A stretch of DNA of 64,000 nt from Maribacter aquivivus. Lineage in GTDB: Bacteria > Bacteroidota > Bacteroidia > Flavobacteriales > Flavobacteriaceae. The stretch is from assembly GCF_900142175.1 (NCBI RefSeq), contig NZ_FQZX01000002.1, positions 973,317 through 1,037,316 of the forward strand, in the 5' to 3' direction. The translations under genes and the position numbers were made by a program. Positions 1 to 9,598 of the stretch are shown here, piece after piece. The notes under the pieces were generated by a model. That model saw nothing but the letters and a program-made list of their open reading frames with translations. It had not been told where the DNA came from and made no database searches. The stretch's first letter is position 1; the number at the start of each line of letters is the position of its first letter.

Positions 1-1415
1 GATTCTTTTTGAGTTGCAATACCCACCGGACAATTGTTACTACCACAAGCACGCATACCCAAACAACCAATTGCCTGTAAAGCCGAGTTTGATACGGCAA
101 TAGCATCTGCACCTAACATAAGTGCTTTACCAAAATCTTCTGCAATACGTAAACCTCCTGTAATTACCAAGGTTACATCTGTAGCACCTACTTTATCTAG
201 ATATTTTCTTGCTCTTGCCAAAGCAGGTATTGTAGGTACATTAATATTATCTCTTAATATGGTTGGTGCTGAACCTGTTCCCCCACCTCTACCATCTAAG
301 ATGATATAATCTACACCTACATCTAATGCAAACTGAATATCTTTTTCTATATGACTGGCTGCTATTTTGAATCCGATTGGAATACCACCAGTACGCTCTC
401 TTACTTTTTCTGCAAAAGATTTGAAGTCATCTACACCATGAAAATCTGGGAAAGTTGCCGGAGAAATTGCCGTTTCGCCTTCTTTTAAACCTCTTACCTC
501 AGCAATTTCCTTACTTACTTTAGCTCCTGGCAAATGACCGCCAGTTCCTGTTTTTGCTCCTTGTCCGCCTTTAAAATGGAACGCCTGTACTTTATCTAGC
601 TTATCCCACGAAAATCCAAATTTTGCCGAAGCCAGTTCATAAAAATACTTGCTGTTATTTTCTTGCTCATGAGGTAACATTCCGCCTTCTCCTGAGCAAA
701 TACCTGTACCTGCTAACTGCGCTCCTTTAGATAAAGCTATTTTAGCTTCTCTAGATAATGCGCCAAAACTCATATCACTCACAAAAAGGGGAATATCTAA
801 ATGTAAAGGCTTCTTGGCTTTAGGACCAATAACCACCTTTGTTGCCACTTCATCTTCATCTAACAAAGGTCTGCTTGCCAATTGGGCAGGCAAAAATTGA
901 ATATCGCTCCATTTTGGCAACGTATTTCTATCCACTCCCATGGAAGCCGAGAATCCGTGGTGACCCAAGTTTTTTAATCCATTTGTGGCTAATTCTTTTA
1001 TATACCCTGTATACGGTTCTGTTTCTTCAGGATGGGTATCTGCGTAAGCTCCTAAATAAGCGTCTCTATTAAACGGCTGCGGACTATCTTCTAGATAAGC
1101 ATCTATCTCTTCTTCATCTACAAATAAATTGTCCCCTTCTATTTTAGTAATAAACTTTTGTAAAACCTCTGCATTATTGTATTCTGAAACTCCGGTATCT
1201 ACTCTATAATCCCAACCGTGAACACCACAAATAAGGTTATGACCATCTACATGACCATCGGACATTAGTGCGCCTCTATGCAGACATCTACCGTACAATA
1301 CAGAAATATCATCATCAAATTTTACAATAACTAAATCCAAACCATTGACTAATGCGTGTTCTGGTTTCTTGTTTTCTAAAGTGCTTACTTGAGCAATTGC
1401 AATTGGTTTTTTCAT
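1..1415 (-). CDS. Rieske [2Fe-2S] / FMN-binding glutamate synthase-like fusion (3' end cut by window)
   Basis: The gene starts at the ATG at 1415 and stays open to the window edge, about 471 residues. Residues 1-100 form a Rieske domain: C44-x-H46 and C63-x-x-H66 are the four expected [2Fe-2S] ligands. From about residue 170 the sequence is the FMN-binding glutamate synthase barrel (motifs SDMSFGALSREAK, GGQGAKTGTGG, DGRGGGTGSAPT), ending in CGSNNCPVGIATQ, the region that binds a 3Fe-4S cluster in GltB. No glutaminase domain is visible. It is probably a cytosolic redox enzyme; whether it makes glutamate cannot be told. It is the last visible gene of an operon with the surface protein 17 bp upstream and the Crp/Fnr gene before that. 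Confidence 0.9.
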   Translation of the reverse strand, partial: MKKPIAIAQVSTLENKKPEHALVNGLDLVIVKFDDDISVLYGRCLHRGALMSDGHVDGHNLICGVHGWDYRVDTGVSEYNNAEVLQKFITKIEGDNLFVDEEEIDAYLEDSPQPFNRDAYLGAYADTHPEETEPYTGYIKELATNGLKNLGHHGFSASMGVDRNTLPKWSDIQFLPAQLASRPLLDEDEVATKVVIGPKAKKPLHLDIPLFVSDMSFGALSREAKIALSKGAQLAGTGICSGEGGMLPHEQENNSKYFYELASAKFGFSWDKLDKVQAFHFKGGQGAKTGTGGHLPGAKVSKEIAEVRGLKEGETAISPATFPDFHGVDDFKSFAEKVRERTGGIPIGFKIAASHIEKDIQFALDVGVDYIILDGRGGGTGSAPTILRDNINVPTIPALARARKYLDKVGATDVTLVITGGLRIAEDFGKALMLGADAIAVSNSALQAIGCLGMRACGSNNCPVGIATQKE

Positions 1416-1432
1416 TGGTTGTGTTTTTTTAG

Positions 1433-4400
1433 TTAAAATGAAAAGCCTAGTGCGAAGACTATACGCCCCCCATCTACACTATTAAAATATCCTAGATTTA
1501 CCGTAAATGCCTCGGCTCCTATAAGCCAAGCTGACGCACCTACCGAATTATGCCATTTATTAGAAGTATCATCTTCAACCCAAACCCTACCATAATCGAA
1601 ACTACCGGTAAGTCCAAATCTAAACGGAACAAGGCTGGTTCTTAACCCTCCTAAAGGAAACCTTAAATCTGTATTCTGATAAAAAGATTGTTTTCCTGTA
1701 AATCTTTCGTTTCTAAATCCTCTTAAACTTTTGATACCACCAATAGTTGCTGCATGATAGAACTCAAAATCATCACCAATCAATGCTTCCCCTGCAATCT
1801 TGGTCGCAAAAACTATACTTCCGCTTTTGGTTAGTTTATGGTCTATAATTAATTGTGGTTGTATGTATGCAAAGCTATTATCTGCGTCGGTATTACCTAT
1901 ATTCGTTTTATAACCTATAGTCAAACCTGCATCTAGTCCTAAAGTAGGGAAAGCGGCACTATTTTTATTTTTAAAATTATAAGCAGTTTCTACACCTGCA
2001 TAAGTTTGCCTGTCAAAAATTGTATTGGTCTCTGGTAGTTGGGCAAGAAAACGACCTTCTGTATTATCAACCTCAAAAGATTCTATTAAAGGTTTAAAAA
2101 AGAAAGAACCTCCGTTAATACCTTCCCATTGCAATGAAACCCCTGCTTTAAATTTACTAATTCTAATTCTATTAAAATCTAAATCTTCCTCATCAGCATC
2201 ATAGAGCGTTTCATTTCCAAAACCGAAGAAATTCTCTGAAAAACTAGGACTTGTATATAAACCTTCTAAACCAAAATTCCAGTTATGAAATATATTTGAG
2301 AATTCACCTTTATACGACAAATCGAAACCTGACGTACTGGTATAATATGCTGCATTGATACTGTGTTTATAAGTAAATGGATTGCGTTGTAAACTATATG
2401 ATGTATGATTGCTTATCACTCCTAATTTCACTCCGTCATCCGGATTAAATGCTATGATAGGCAACAACTGATTAAAATTATATTTTACTTTTTTATGATC
2501 GTAATTATTTAATTCATAATCATTTACTAACCATTTTTTAGATCTTTTATTTACAATGGTATTCTCCTTATCCTTGTAATCGTATAATTTTACTTTTCGA
2601 GTATTCTTAAAATCGTAGGTATCGTTTTTCTTTCCTCCTACTATTTTAATTTTTATAGGATGATCTCCTTCTCCTTCTACCGTAAAAGTATCTTTACCAT
2701 CTAACCCAAAGAGCCAAATTTCTTTGGTAATATCATTTGAAAATGTATGATTCAATAGACCTAAATCTTTACGGTCTATTTTTACCGAAGTCTTTCCATC
2801 AGCCAACCTCGTTATTGTAAAATCATCTGCTTTTTGTGTTCCAGTAACTACTTGAAATTTATTCAAATAGAGGTAATACGCTTTTGAAATCTTTTTAAGA
2901 TTATCTCGTCTGCCTTTTAATTTCTGCTTTATATCATCGATAACAGGTCCTTTTATTTCTTCGGGAATTGCTTCAAAAGCATTTTCAATATCAGCATCTG
3001 ATAGTTCTTTTTGAATATGATCAGTTTGCTTTTCCCATTCTTCCCATCCAGAGGCATGAATAAAAGTTAGGTCTAAATGATACGGAGACGTTGCAAACCA
3101 TTTTACACTTCTAAGATTTTCATCATAAGTTTGCATTTTACGCAACCCCGGTATTACTCTAGTTAGAAAACTAATTAAAGTACCGTCGTATTTTGAAAAT
3201 GCTTGATCCCTGTCTCTAGGTATTGGGCTGCAATACTCCGTTCCATCTTCATTTTTATAAAGCGCCCAGCGCCATTGGTCTTCGTGACGGTCCCAATCTC
3301 CTAAAAGCATATCGAATATTCTTGCACGGATATAAGAAGGCTCATCTACTACAGATTTACCCGACCTGTTTATTTCTTGTAAAACATCAGCAGTACTTAA
3401 TATTTTCAACGGTTTCCCAAAACTCTCTGCTTCTATTTGTGTGTCGCCCACATGCTCTTCAATCATATATAATTCATCACCAAACTCGTCATTATAAACA
3501 CCTAATGTTTCTTGTTTAGGAATGTAATATAAAATAGGATTGGTATGATTGACACTAACCGCATCAGACAATCCACCTATAACAAAAGGAGTATATGGGT
3601 TTGAAGTTGTATAAAAATCGGCTAAAAATTTATCTACGGTTGTACCGTCTAAAACATCGCCAATATAAGTTTCTTGAAAAGCATTCGCTTGTAAAAACTT
3701 TATGGTACTCTTTTTTAAAGCGCGCATAACATACTGCTTACCCCCTTTATCTTCTAATCTAAGTGATTTTGATTGTTGCCCTCCTCCTCGTTTCAAAGGA
3801 GTTAAACCGCCCATCAAAGTATCTAAGAAAACAACTGGCACATCAACTTCTTTACCATAGAATTTACGATAATGTTCACCCCAAAGCGCCTTATAGAATC
3901 CACTTTTAGTAGCAGCTTCTTTAGTATAAATAGCTGCTGATTTAGTTGTTCCGAGATTTTCATCGAAGTTGTACACTTCTAAATCTTCAGTTTCGCTCTT
4001 TAGAACGGTCGTCTTAAAAACCTCATTAAAAGTTCCGTTTTCTAAAGCATAGTATTTTGCTAATACACTACCATTAATAGTAATATCTAAACGTACATAA
4101 CCCTTTTTAGTAATAGAAAAATCACCTTGTTCGCCATTTTTTACTGCTTCAAGTTTACCAGCTGCTCCACTTATAATTTGAGGTACATTACCTTTTATAT
4201 ACTGTAAATTTTCACTTTGACCTGATAAAAAGATAACGTTATCTGCACCGACGGCAATTGTCTTTAATCTGTTTCTAAGTGATCGGTATTGCTTATTTTG
4301 AAATTCTTGTGTAGAGAATCCGCCAATATTACTAAGAAAACCTTGTTTACTATATGTTTTTGTTGGGTGATGTATTGCAACAAAAACGATTTTGCCTTGT

Positions 4401-4939
4401 GCTTTTTTTATGCGATTTTCAAATTCCAAAAAGAATAAAGTTCTATTCTGAATTTCAGATTCTTCATTAATATAAATGTGATCGTCCCAATTTTCTAAGA
4501 ACCATTGAGAATCTACCGTTATCAATTCTACGTTTTCTCCCAAATCTTGATGCTTAATAGGTTCCGCATCATCAGGAGAAAACTTAGCTTTGCTATTTTT
4601 CTGAATATATTTTTCAATATCAGAAACACTTTTATACCCATTTACCCACTCTTTATTACCAGGAATAAAAATGACATCATTTCCTAAATTTGATAATATA
4701 GACAACTGCTTATCCAATGATTTTTCTATTTCAGTTTTAGGTGCAGCGTTACCTAATATTAATACGGTAGGCTTATTTACTAATTGCGATTTTTTTAAAA
4801 TCTCAGAGAGCACTTCAGTATCAGAAACATCCCATGTGTTGGCTGTAACATAAATGGACCGCTCTATTTCTTGAGAAGAAACAGTACTCGTAACTAATGC
4901 TAAAAGGAAGATTAGGAGAAAATGGGTGAACTTTTTCAT
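1433..4939 (-). CDS. Large outer-membrane protein: degenerate metallophosphoesterase, kinase-like middle, BamA/D15-type barrel
   Basis: The protein has 1168 residues. A signal peptide (about 1-22, cut near SSQ) is followed by a calcineurin-like phosphoesterase domain (about 25-265). The metal-ligand motifs are altered: GN at 63-64 where GD is usual, GNKEW at 94-98 where GNHDW is usual, SGQSEN at 239-244 where SGHDHN is usual; H190-H191 remain. The middle (about 370-590) carries VMRALKK at 404-410, GDWDRHEDQW from 547 and PRDRDQAF at 574-581, which resembles the Lys, catalytic Asp and metal-binding Asp of atypical kinases; this is inference. The C-terminal third (about 800-1168) is a surface-antigen (D15) beta-barrel ending in an aromatic residue (ALGFSF). 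It lies 10 bp after the Crp/Fnr gene, so the two are probably co-transcribed. Its function is unknown; phosphatase activity is doubtful. Confidence 0.85.
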   Translation of the reverse strand: MKKFTHFLLIFLLALVTSTVSSQEIERSIYVTANTWDVSDTEVLSEILKKSQLVNKPTVLILGNAAPKTEIEKSLDKQLSILSNLGNDVIFIPGNKEWVNGYKSVSDIEKYIQKNSKAKFSPDDAEPIKHQDLGENVELITVDSQWFLENWDDHIYINEESEIQNRTLFFLEFENRIKKAQGKIVFVAIHHPTKTYSKQGFLSNIGGFSTQEFQNKQYRSLRNRLKTIAVGADNVIFLSGQSENLQYIKGNVPQIISGAAGKLEAVKNGEQGDFSITKKGYVRLDITINGSVLAKYYALENGTFNEVFKTTVLKSETEDLEVYNFDENLGTTKSAAIYTKEAATKSGFYKALWGEHYRKFYGKEVDVPVVFLDTLMGGLTPLKRGGGQQSKSLRLEDKGGKQYVMRALKKSTIKFLQANAFQETYIGDVLDGTTVDKFLADFYTTSNPYTPFVIGGLSDAVSVNHTNPILYYIPKQETLGVYNDEFGDELYMIEEHVGDTQIEAESFGKPLKILSTADVLQEINRSGKSVVDEPSYIRARIFDMLLGDWDRHEDQWRWALYKNEDGTEYCSPIPRDRDQAFSKYDGTLISFLTRVIPGLRKMQTYDENLRSVKWFATSPYHLDLTFIHASGWEEWEKQTDHIQKELSDADIENAFEAIPEEIKGPVIDDIKQKLKGRRDNLKKISKAYYLYLNKFQVVTGTQKADDFTITRLADGKTSVKIDRKDLGLLNHTFSNDITKEIWLFGLDGKDTFTVEGEGDHPIKIKIVGGKKNDTYDFKNTRKVKLYDYKDKENTIVNKRSKKWLVNDYELNNYDHKKVKYNFNQLLPIIAFNPDDGVKLGVISNHTSYSLQRNPFTYKHSINAAYYTSTSGFDLSYKGEFSNIFHNWNFGLEGLYTSPSFSENFFGFGNETLYDADEEDLDFNRIRISKFKAGVSLQWEGINGGSFFFKPLIESFEVDNTEGRFLAQLPETNTIFDRQTYAGVETAYNFKNKNSAAFPTLGLDAGLTIGYKTNIGNTDADNSFAYIQPQLIIDHKLTKSGSIVFATKIAGEALIGDDFEFYHAATIGGIKSLRGFRNERFTGKQSFYQNTDLRFPLGGLRTSLVPFRFGLTGSFDYGRVWVEDDTSNKWHNSVGASAWLIGAEAFTVNLGYFNSVDGGRIVFALGFSF

Positions 4940-4949
4940 TATCGTTGGT

Positions 4950-5630
4950 TTACTTAGTGTTTGTACTTAAAGTGGTTTGTGAATATGATATAAATTTTGA
5001 ATCATAATCAATGACGTTGTCTTTACGCATTGTACTTAATATGTTATTGACCGTCTGTCTAGAAGTGTTTGTTAAGTTGGCAATATCTTTGTGAGAAAGA
5101 AGATTCTTTGCTATTACCCTTTCCTTATTACTTTCACCGAACTCTTCTATGTAGGCTTTAATAAATTCAGAGATTCTTGTCTTACTGTCTTTGTATAACA
5201 GGTCTTGAAGTCTTGTCTCTAATTTTCTAATGCGAAGACCATATATTTTTAACAAGCCATTTTTTAAAGATTTATGCTCTTCCATCAAATCTTCCATCAT
5301 ATCAGATTCGATATAACAAATAACTACGTCCTCTAGAGCTATGGCTACTTCTTTAGATGAGCTATCTTTATCATAAATGGATAATTCTCCAAAAATATTT
5401 CCCTTCTTAACGACATACTTTACAATGTCACAATCAGAGTCCATAATCTTAACAGATCCATTTTTCAAAAAGAAAATGCATTTTCTATCTCGTGCTCCTA
5501 TTTCAATGACACTGCCTTTATCTACATGATCCATTTCTAGAAGATCACATAGTTTCATCATAGAAGGCATCCCTAACTTTTTAAAAAGGCTAAATCCTTC
5601 TAAGAACCAATATTTAGTTATTGCTTTCAA
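4950..5630 (-). CDS. Crp/Fnr-family transcriptional regulator
   Basis: The 226-residue protein has an N-terminal cyclic-nucleotide-binding-type beta-roll (about 15-130, with GNIFGELSIYDKDSSS as the phosphate-binding-cassette-like turn), a dimer helix and a C-terminal winged helix. The recognition helix lies in KDIANLTNTSRQTVNNILSTM. The cassette lacks the GE...R pattern of true cAMP binders, so the ligand is unknown. There is no four-Cys iron-sulfur motif as in FNR. It is the first gene of a minus-strand operon with the surface protein and the Rieske/glutamate-synthase fusion, which it probably regulates. The AT-rich upstream region shows no good -33/-7 pair on this strand. Confidence 0.88.
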   Translation of the reverse strand: MKAITKYWFLEGFSLFKKLGMPSMMKLCDLLEMDHVDKGSVIEIGARDRKCIFFLKNGSVKIMDSDCDIVKYVVKKGNIFGELSIYDKDSSSKEVAIALEDVVICYIESDMMEDLMEEHKSLKNGLLKIYGLRIRKLETRLQDLLYKDSKTRISEFIKAYIEEFGESNKERVIAKNLLSHKDIANLTNTSRQTVNNILSTMRKDNVIDYDSKFISYSQTTLSTNTK

Positions 5631-5959
5631 AATATAATTTTAACAAAACCAATATTACTGATTATCAATAGTATGCAGAAGCTTTAAATTTAACAGAGTT
5701 ACTTCATACGACAGTTGAATAGATTTTATGGAGCTGCGAATGCAAAAAATATTACCTAATCAATAATGCTCCTAAATCTTTTTAAAATTGGTCGGTTTTA
5801 ACATTCAGTCGTATTATTATCCTAATCTTTCATAATTATTTTAACATTCCCCTAAAAAATATCTTTCATGTTCAAAAAACACTAGCCCTAAAATTGTATA
5901 TAAATGACGTAATTTGCACCCCCATTTACTCAATAATATATTATTAGAATTATAGAAAT
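5631..5959. other. Divergent intergenic region, Crp/Fnr gene and guanine deaminase
   Basis: This AT-rich spacer separates two divergent genes. On the plus strand TAATTTGC at 5910-5917 matches the TAnnTTTG -7 box and would start transcription about 35 bp before the deaminase ATG, but the nearest TTG (5894-5896) is only 13 bp away, so the -33 part is poor. No small gene or RNA is evident. Confidence 0.5.
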
Positions 5960-6436
5960 ATGACGAAAGATCACGAGTTTTTTATGAGAAGAGCCATTGA
6001 AATGGCAGCAAAAGGAATGAACTCTAATGCAGGTGGCCCTTTTGGTGCTGTAGTTGTAAAAGACGGAGAAATTATTGCTGAAGGTCATAATAAAGTAACC
6101 TCAACAAATGACCCTACTGCACACGCAGAAATGGTTGTTATACGAGATGCCTGTAAAAAATTAAGTACTTTTCAACTTACAGATTGCATTATTTACACCT
6201 CTTGCGAGCCTTGCCCCATGTGTTTTGGTGCCATTTATTGGGCTAGACCAAAAGCAGTTTATTATGGTTGTGATAAAGCAGATGCAAAAGCGATTGATTT
6301 TGACGACCAATTTATTTACGATGAATTGGAAGTTGATATGAAAGACAGACAAATTCACTTTAAACAAATGTTACAGGAAGAAGCTGTTGAAGTTTTTAAC
6401 AACTGGGCTTCTAAAAACGACAAAACAAGATATTAG
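5960..6436 (+). CDS. guaD: Guanine deaminase (cytidine deaminase fold)
   Basis: The 158-residue protein resembles Bacillus GuaD over its full length. It would hydrolyse guanine to xanthine and ammonia in the cytosol as part of purine salvage. Zinc and catalytic residues are visible: HAE (THAEMVVIRDA, near residue 55) gives the His ligand and proton-shuttling Glu, and the CEPCPMC motif gives the two Cys ligands. The C-terminal region ending in Tyr is typical of GuaD, where it closes over the active site. Other nucleoside deaminases such as TadA share the core, but the NDPTAHAE and GAIYWARPKAVYYG segments favour guanine deaminase. It appears to be a single-gene unit, with a strong terminator 30 bp downstream. 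Confidence 0.9.
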   Translation: MTKDHEFFMRRAIEMAAKGMNSNAGGPFGAVVVKDGEIIAEGHNKVTSTNDPTAHAEMVVIRDACKKLSTFQLTDCIIYTSCEPCPMCFGAIYWARPKAVYYGCDKADAKAIDFDDQFIYDELEVDMKDRQIHFKQMLQEEAVEVFNNWASKNDKTRY

Positions 6437-6466
6437 AAAAACTATCTACTGTTTATTACCTATTTC

Positions 6467-6508
6467 AAAAAAGAGAGAAAAACAATGCTTGTTTTTCTCT
6501 CTTTTTTT
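6467..6508 (+). terminator. Intrinsic terminator after guaD
   Basis: A perfect 17-bp inverted repeat (6467-6483 and 6491-6507) with a 7-nt loop ends in a run of T. It works for the plus strand, and the A-run on its other side would also allow termination on the minus strand. Confidence 0.88.
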
Positions 6509-6640
6509 GCTCGTGATTGTATTTGTTCTCAAGTAGTCTTGTTTTCTAACCTTGTATGTAATTGATACTACATATCTCTTTCTATGCGACGAAAACCAAT
6601 GTGTAATTATCCATAAAAATAGGAGAAATTATATTTTCTA

Positions 6641-6943
6641 TCAACTTTGCTTCGGGAACTTAACTACTAAAGGCTGATTTACTTTTTTAGCAAATTGAGC
6701 AAAATAATTATTCCACTCTTTTTTAGTATTGAATTGTTTACTTTTTTTCCAGCTAAATCCGGTATAATAAGCTACTTCACCATAAATCACTTTTAAATGG
6801 GCATACAGATTGCTTAAATCTTTAGCGTTAGTCACACACTTGTCATAACCCAATAACGTGTTTGACTTAGCTACAATACCTGCCCCTAATTCAGTTCCCA
6901 AAAAAGGTTCAGACAAATAAACCGATTGAAATCTCGAGTATCC
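6641..6943 (-). pseudogene. C-terminal remnant, probably of a DUF4861-type protein
   Basis: About 100 residues are open with no ATG start. The frame begins after a TAA at 6944-6946, and the only possible start is a TTG at 6914-6916. The sequence (LGTELGAGI..., GEVAYYTGFSWKKSKQF, ending in PLVVKFPKQS) resembles the last strand-rich segment of DUF4861 proteins, which sit in polysaccharide-use loci; I recall this only from the motif pattern. The rest of such a protein (about 300 residues) is absent upstream, where the tesB gene begins within 50 bp. It is best read as a decayed gene end. A short unrelated real gene is possible but less likely. Confidence 0.5.
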
Positions 6944-6988
6944 TTACAATACTAATTCAACTAATTTATAAAAAACTTACTACTGGAA

Positions 6989-7849
6989 TTATAAACTTTG
7001 ACGCATTAACCCTTCTTGGGCGACCGAAGCTACTAAAACCCCTTTTCTATCGTAAACACTACCTCTTGCAAATCCGCGAGAATTAGATGCACTTGGGCTG
7101 TCCATACTATACAATAACCATTTTGTAATATCAAATTCTCTATGAAACCAAATTGCATGGTCTAAACTAGCATAAAATGTCTCCCCCTTATTCAATTGCT
7201 CTCTATGTGGTAAAGTGGCTGTTGTTAGTAAGTTATAATCAGAAGCGTAAGCTAATAATTGTTGCTGCATCGGTAAATTAATTTCAGCCGTATCAGAAGT
7301 TCGAAGCCAAGTATTAAAAAAAGGAGAACCATTCTCTACCAACTGGGTTGTAAATTTTTCTACGGGTTTAAATTCAAACACTTTAGGTTGTATTGCCTTA
7401 AGTCTTTTATATGCCGTTGGATGCAGTTCTTTTATCTCTTCAACTTGTTCTAAACTTGTAGTTAATTTCTCTGGTGGAATTAAATTAGGCATTGGAAATT
7501 GATGATTTACTCCGTCAGCTTTTACTTGAAAAGATGCCGCCATATTAAAAATAGCTACTCCATTTTGTTTCGCCACTACTCTTCTCGTTGTAAAACTACC
7601 TCCATTTCTAATAGTATCTACCTCATAAACAATAGGATACCTTAAGTCTCCTCCTAAAATAAAATAACCGTGTAATGAATGCGCAATACGATCTTCTGGT
7701 ACTGTTTGATAAGCTGCATGCAAAGCTTGTGCTAGCACTTGCCCTCCAAAAACCCTTCCCCAGGGCGCTTGATAATTTTGCCCTTCAAAGGTAGTATCAT
7801 CTATTTTTTTCAGGGTTATCAACTCTATTAATTCTTTAATTGTCTGCAT
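6989..7849 (-). CDS. tesB: Acyl-CoA thioesterase II
   Basis: The 286-residue double-hotdog protein hydrolyses acyl-CoA to free acid and CoA. The start is the ATG at 7849 (MQTIKELIEL); reading further upstream adds 33 residues unlike the family. TesB hallmarks are FEGQNYQAPWGRVFGGQVLAQAL near the N-terminus, HSLHGYFILGGD, and the second-hotdog signature LDHAIWFHREFDITKWLLY with the catalytic Asp, followed by GFARGSVYDRKGVLVASVAQEGLMR. Length fits the family (280-290). It is divergent from the thiolase at 8333 and lies just before the acyl-CoA catabolic region, so it probably releases CoA when acyl-CoAs accumulate. Confidence 0.93.
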   Translation of the reverse strand: MQTIKELIELITLKKIDDTTFEGQNYQAPWGRVFGGQVLAQALHAAYQTVPEDRIAHSLHGYFILGGDLRYPIVYEVDTIRNGGSFTTRRVVAKQNGVAIFNMAASFQVKADGVNHQFPMPNLIPPEKLTTSLEQVEEIKELHPTAYKRLKAIQPKVFEFKPVEKFTTQLVENGSPFFNTWLRTSDTAEINLPMQQQLLAYASDYNLLTTATLPHREQLNKGETFYASLDHAIWFHREFDITKWLLYSMDSPSASNSRGFARGSVYDRKGVLVASVAQEGLMRQSL

Positions 7850-8332
7850 GTATAATAACTGGTTGTAAGTGGAACAATTTAAGTATAAAAAAACTAAAAG
7901 CGTATGGTAACAGCGATTCACTTCTAGAAAAACAGTAAAGAAAAACACCTAAAATTACACATAAAAAATACTTCCTTTCACTTATACGATAATGTAAAAC
8001 TGTACTCTCCAATTAAATTATAAGGTGTGTAAAAATCCAAAAAAATGAAGTTCTAAGCACACAAGCTAATTACGAAAAATGAGACTTTCATTAAACCATT
8101 ATATTAAATCACTGAATTTTTGTTAAAATATTGATTATTTCCAAAGCTTTTTCTACCATTGTTATTAATAAACGATATCTCATTTTAAAAAACTAACACC
8201 CTTATTTCGTTTTAATAACTCATATAATTCTAGACAGCTTACCAAATCTGCTTACCCCAATAACAAATTATAGATGTAGACTCAATGACAAGAAATTAAA
8301 CACCTAAAAAATTAACTAATAATAAATAAAAA
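7850..8332. other. Divergent intergenic region, tesB and thiolase
   Basis: The 483-bp AT-rich spacer between divergent genes holds no open frame with coding character. I found no clean TTTG/TAnnTTTG pair on either strand and no copy of the palindrome found at 9878 and 13697. Promoters for both genes must lie here. Confidence 0.5.
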
Positions 8333-9514
8333 ATGAAAGACGCAGTAATTGTATCAACAGCTAGAACTCCTATGGGGAGAGCATATAAAGGGGCAATGAA
8401 TGCCACCCAAACGCCTACAATGGCAGGTTGGGCAATACATGAAGCTGTTAAACGCTCTGGGGTAGATCCGGCAGAAATAGATGATGTAATTATGGGTTGT
8501 GCTTTACCTCAAGGGTCTTCAGGTATGAATATTGGACGAATGGCCGCTCTTGCAGGTGGTTTACCAGTAACAGTCTCTGGTATGACCGTGGACCGCCAAT
8601 GTTCTTCTGGTATGATGGCGATTGCGACCGCTGCTAAACAAATTTTATATGACGGCATGAGTGTTGCAATAGGCGGTGGAGTGGAATCTATTTCTATGGT
8701 TCAAAACGAACATATGAATACATTTCATATGGTAGACAAAAAATTAAAAGCTGTTCATAAAGATGTTTATATGCCAATGCTGCAAACTGCAGAAGTTGTT
8801 GCTAAGCGCTATAATATAAGTCGTGAAGCGCAAGATGCATATGCTCTTCAATCTCAAATGCGAACTGCAGCCGCTCAAGAAGCAGGAAAATTTGATGATG
8901 AAATTATTCCAATTGAAACGATTAAAGCAATCGTAGACAAGGAAACTAAAGAAATGAGGTTTCACCCTGCTTATTTAAACAAAGATGAAGGTAATAGACC
9001 TGAAACCACGGCTGAAGGTTTGGCAGGTTTACGCTTAGTAAATGAAGGCGGAACAATAACCGCTGGTAATGCTAGCCAAATGTCTGACGGTGCATCTGCC
9101 TGTGTTTTAATGGATTCTAAATTAGCAGAACAACGTGGTGTTTCACCACTAGGTATTTATCGCGGTATTGCCGTTGCCGGTTGTGAGCCTGACGAAATGG
9201 GAATTGGGCCTGTTTATGCAATTCCAAAATTATTAAAGGCACATGGCTTAAAAATGAGTGATATTGGTCTTTGGGAACTTAATGAGGCTTTTGCCGTTCA
9301 AGTGCTATATTGTCAAGAACGTTTAGGTATACCGAATGAATTAATGAATGTCAACGGTGGCGCTATTTCAATAGGTCACCCCTATGGCATGTCTGGTTCA
9401 AGAATGGTTGCCCATGCATTGATTGAAGGAAAAAGACGTGGTGCCAAATATGTAGTATCTACCATGTGTGTAGGTGGCGGAATGGGTGCTGCAGGACTTT
9501 TTGAGGTGGTTTAA
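8333..9514 (+). CDS. fadA: Acetyl-CoA C-acyltransferase (3-ketoacyl-CoA thiolase)
   Basis: The 393-residue thiolase cleaves 3-ketoacyl-CoA to acetyl-CoA and a shortened acyl-CoA. Catalytic residues are in place: C90 (DRQCSSGM) takes the acyl group, H349 (GHPYGMSG) and C379 (MCVGGGMG) act as bases. The sequence is of the degradative FadA/AcaB group rather than the acetoacetyl-CoA synthesis group (compare the second thiolase at 29103). It is followed by a terminator, so it is a separate unit from the operon at 13.8-26.2 kb. That operon has no thiolase of its own, and this gene probably supplies the last step. Confidence 0.93.
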   Translation: MKDAVIVSTARTPMGRAYKGAMNATQTPTMAGWAIHEAVKRSGVDPAEIDDVIMGCALPQGSSGMNIGRMAALAGGLPVTVSGMTVDRQCSSGMMAIATAAKQILYDGMSVAIGGGVESISMVQNEHMNTFHMVDKKLKAVHKDVYMPMLQTAEVVAKRYNISREAQDAYALQSQMRTAAAQEAGKFDDEIIPIETIKAIVDKETKEMRFHPAYLNKDEGNRPETTAEGLAGLRLVNEGGTITAGNASQMSDGASACVLMDSKLAEQRGVSPLGIYRGIAVAGCEPDEMGIGPVYAIPKLLKAHGLKMSDIGLWELNEAFAVQVLYCQERLGIPNELMNVNGGAISIGHPYGMSGSRMVAHALIEGKRRGAKYVVSTMCVGGGMGAAGLFEVV

Positions 9515-9566
9515 TTATCACTTTAAACATTATAATTAATACAACCATTACACATTTTATATAAAC

Positions 9567-9598
9567 AACCTCGTGGCGAACCCACGAGGTTTTATTTT
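9567..9598 (+). terminator. Intrinsic terminator after the thiolase gene
   Basis: A GC-rich 10-bp stem (9567-9576 with 9582-9591) and a 5-nt loop are followed by TTTATTTT. Confidence 0.88.

Noticed and set aside
34..309. A 91-codon plus-strand frame at the window start
   Set aside because: It is antisense to the intact Rieske/glutamate-synthase gene, which has all family motifs.
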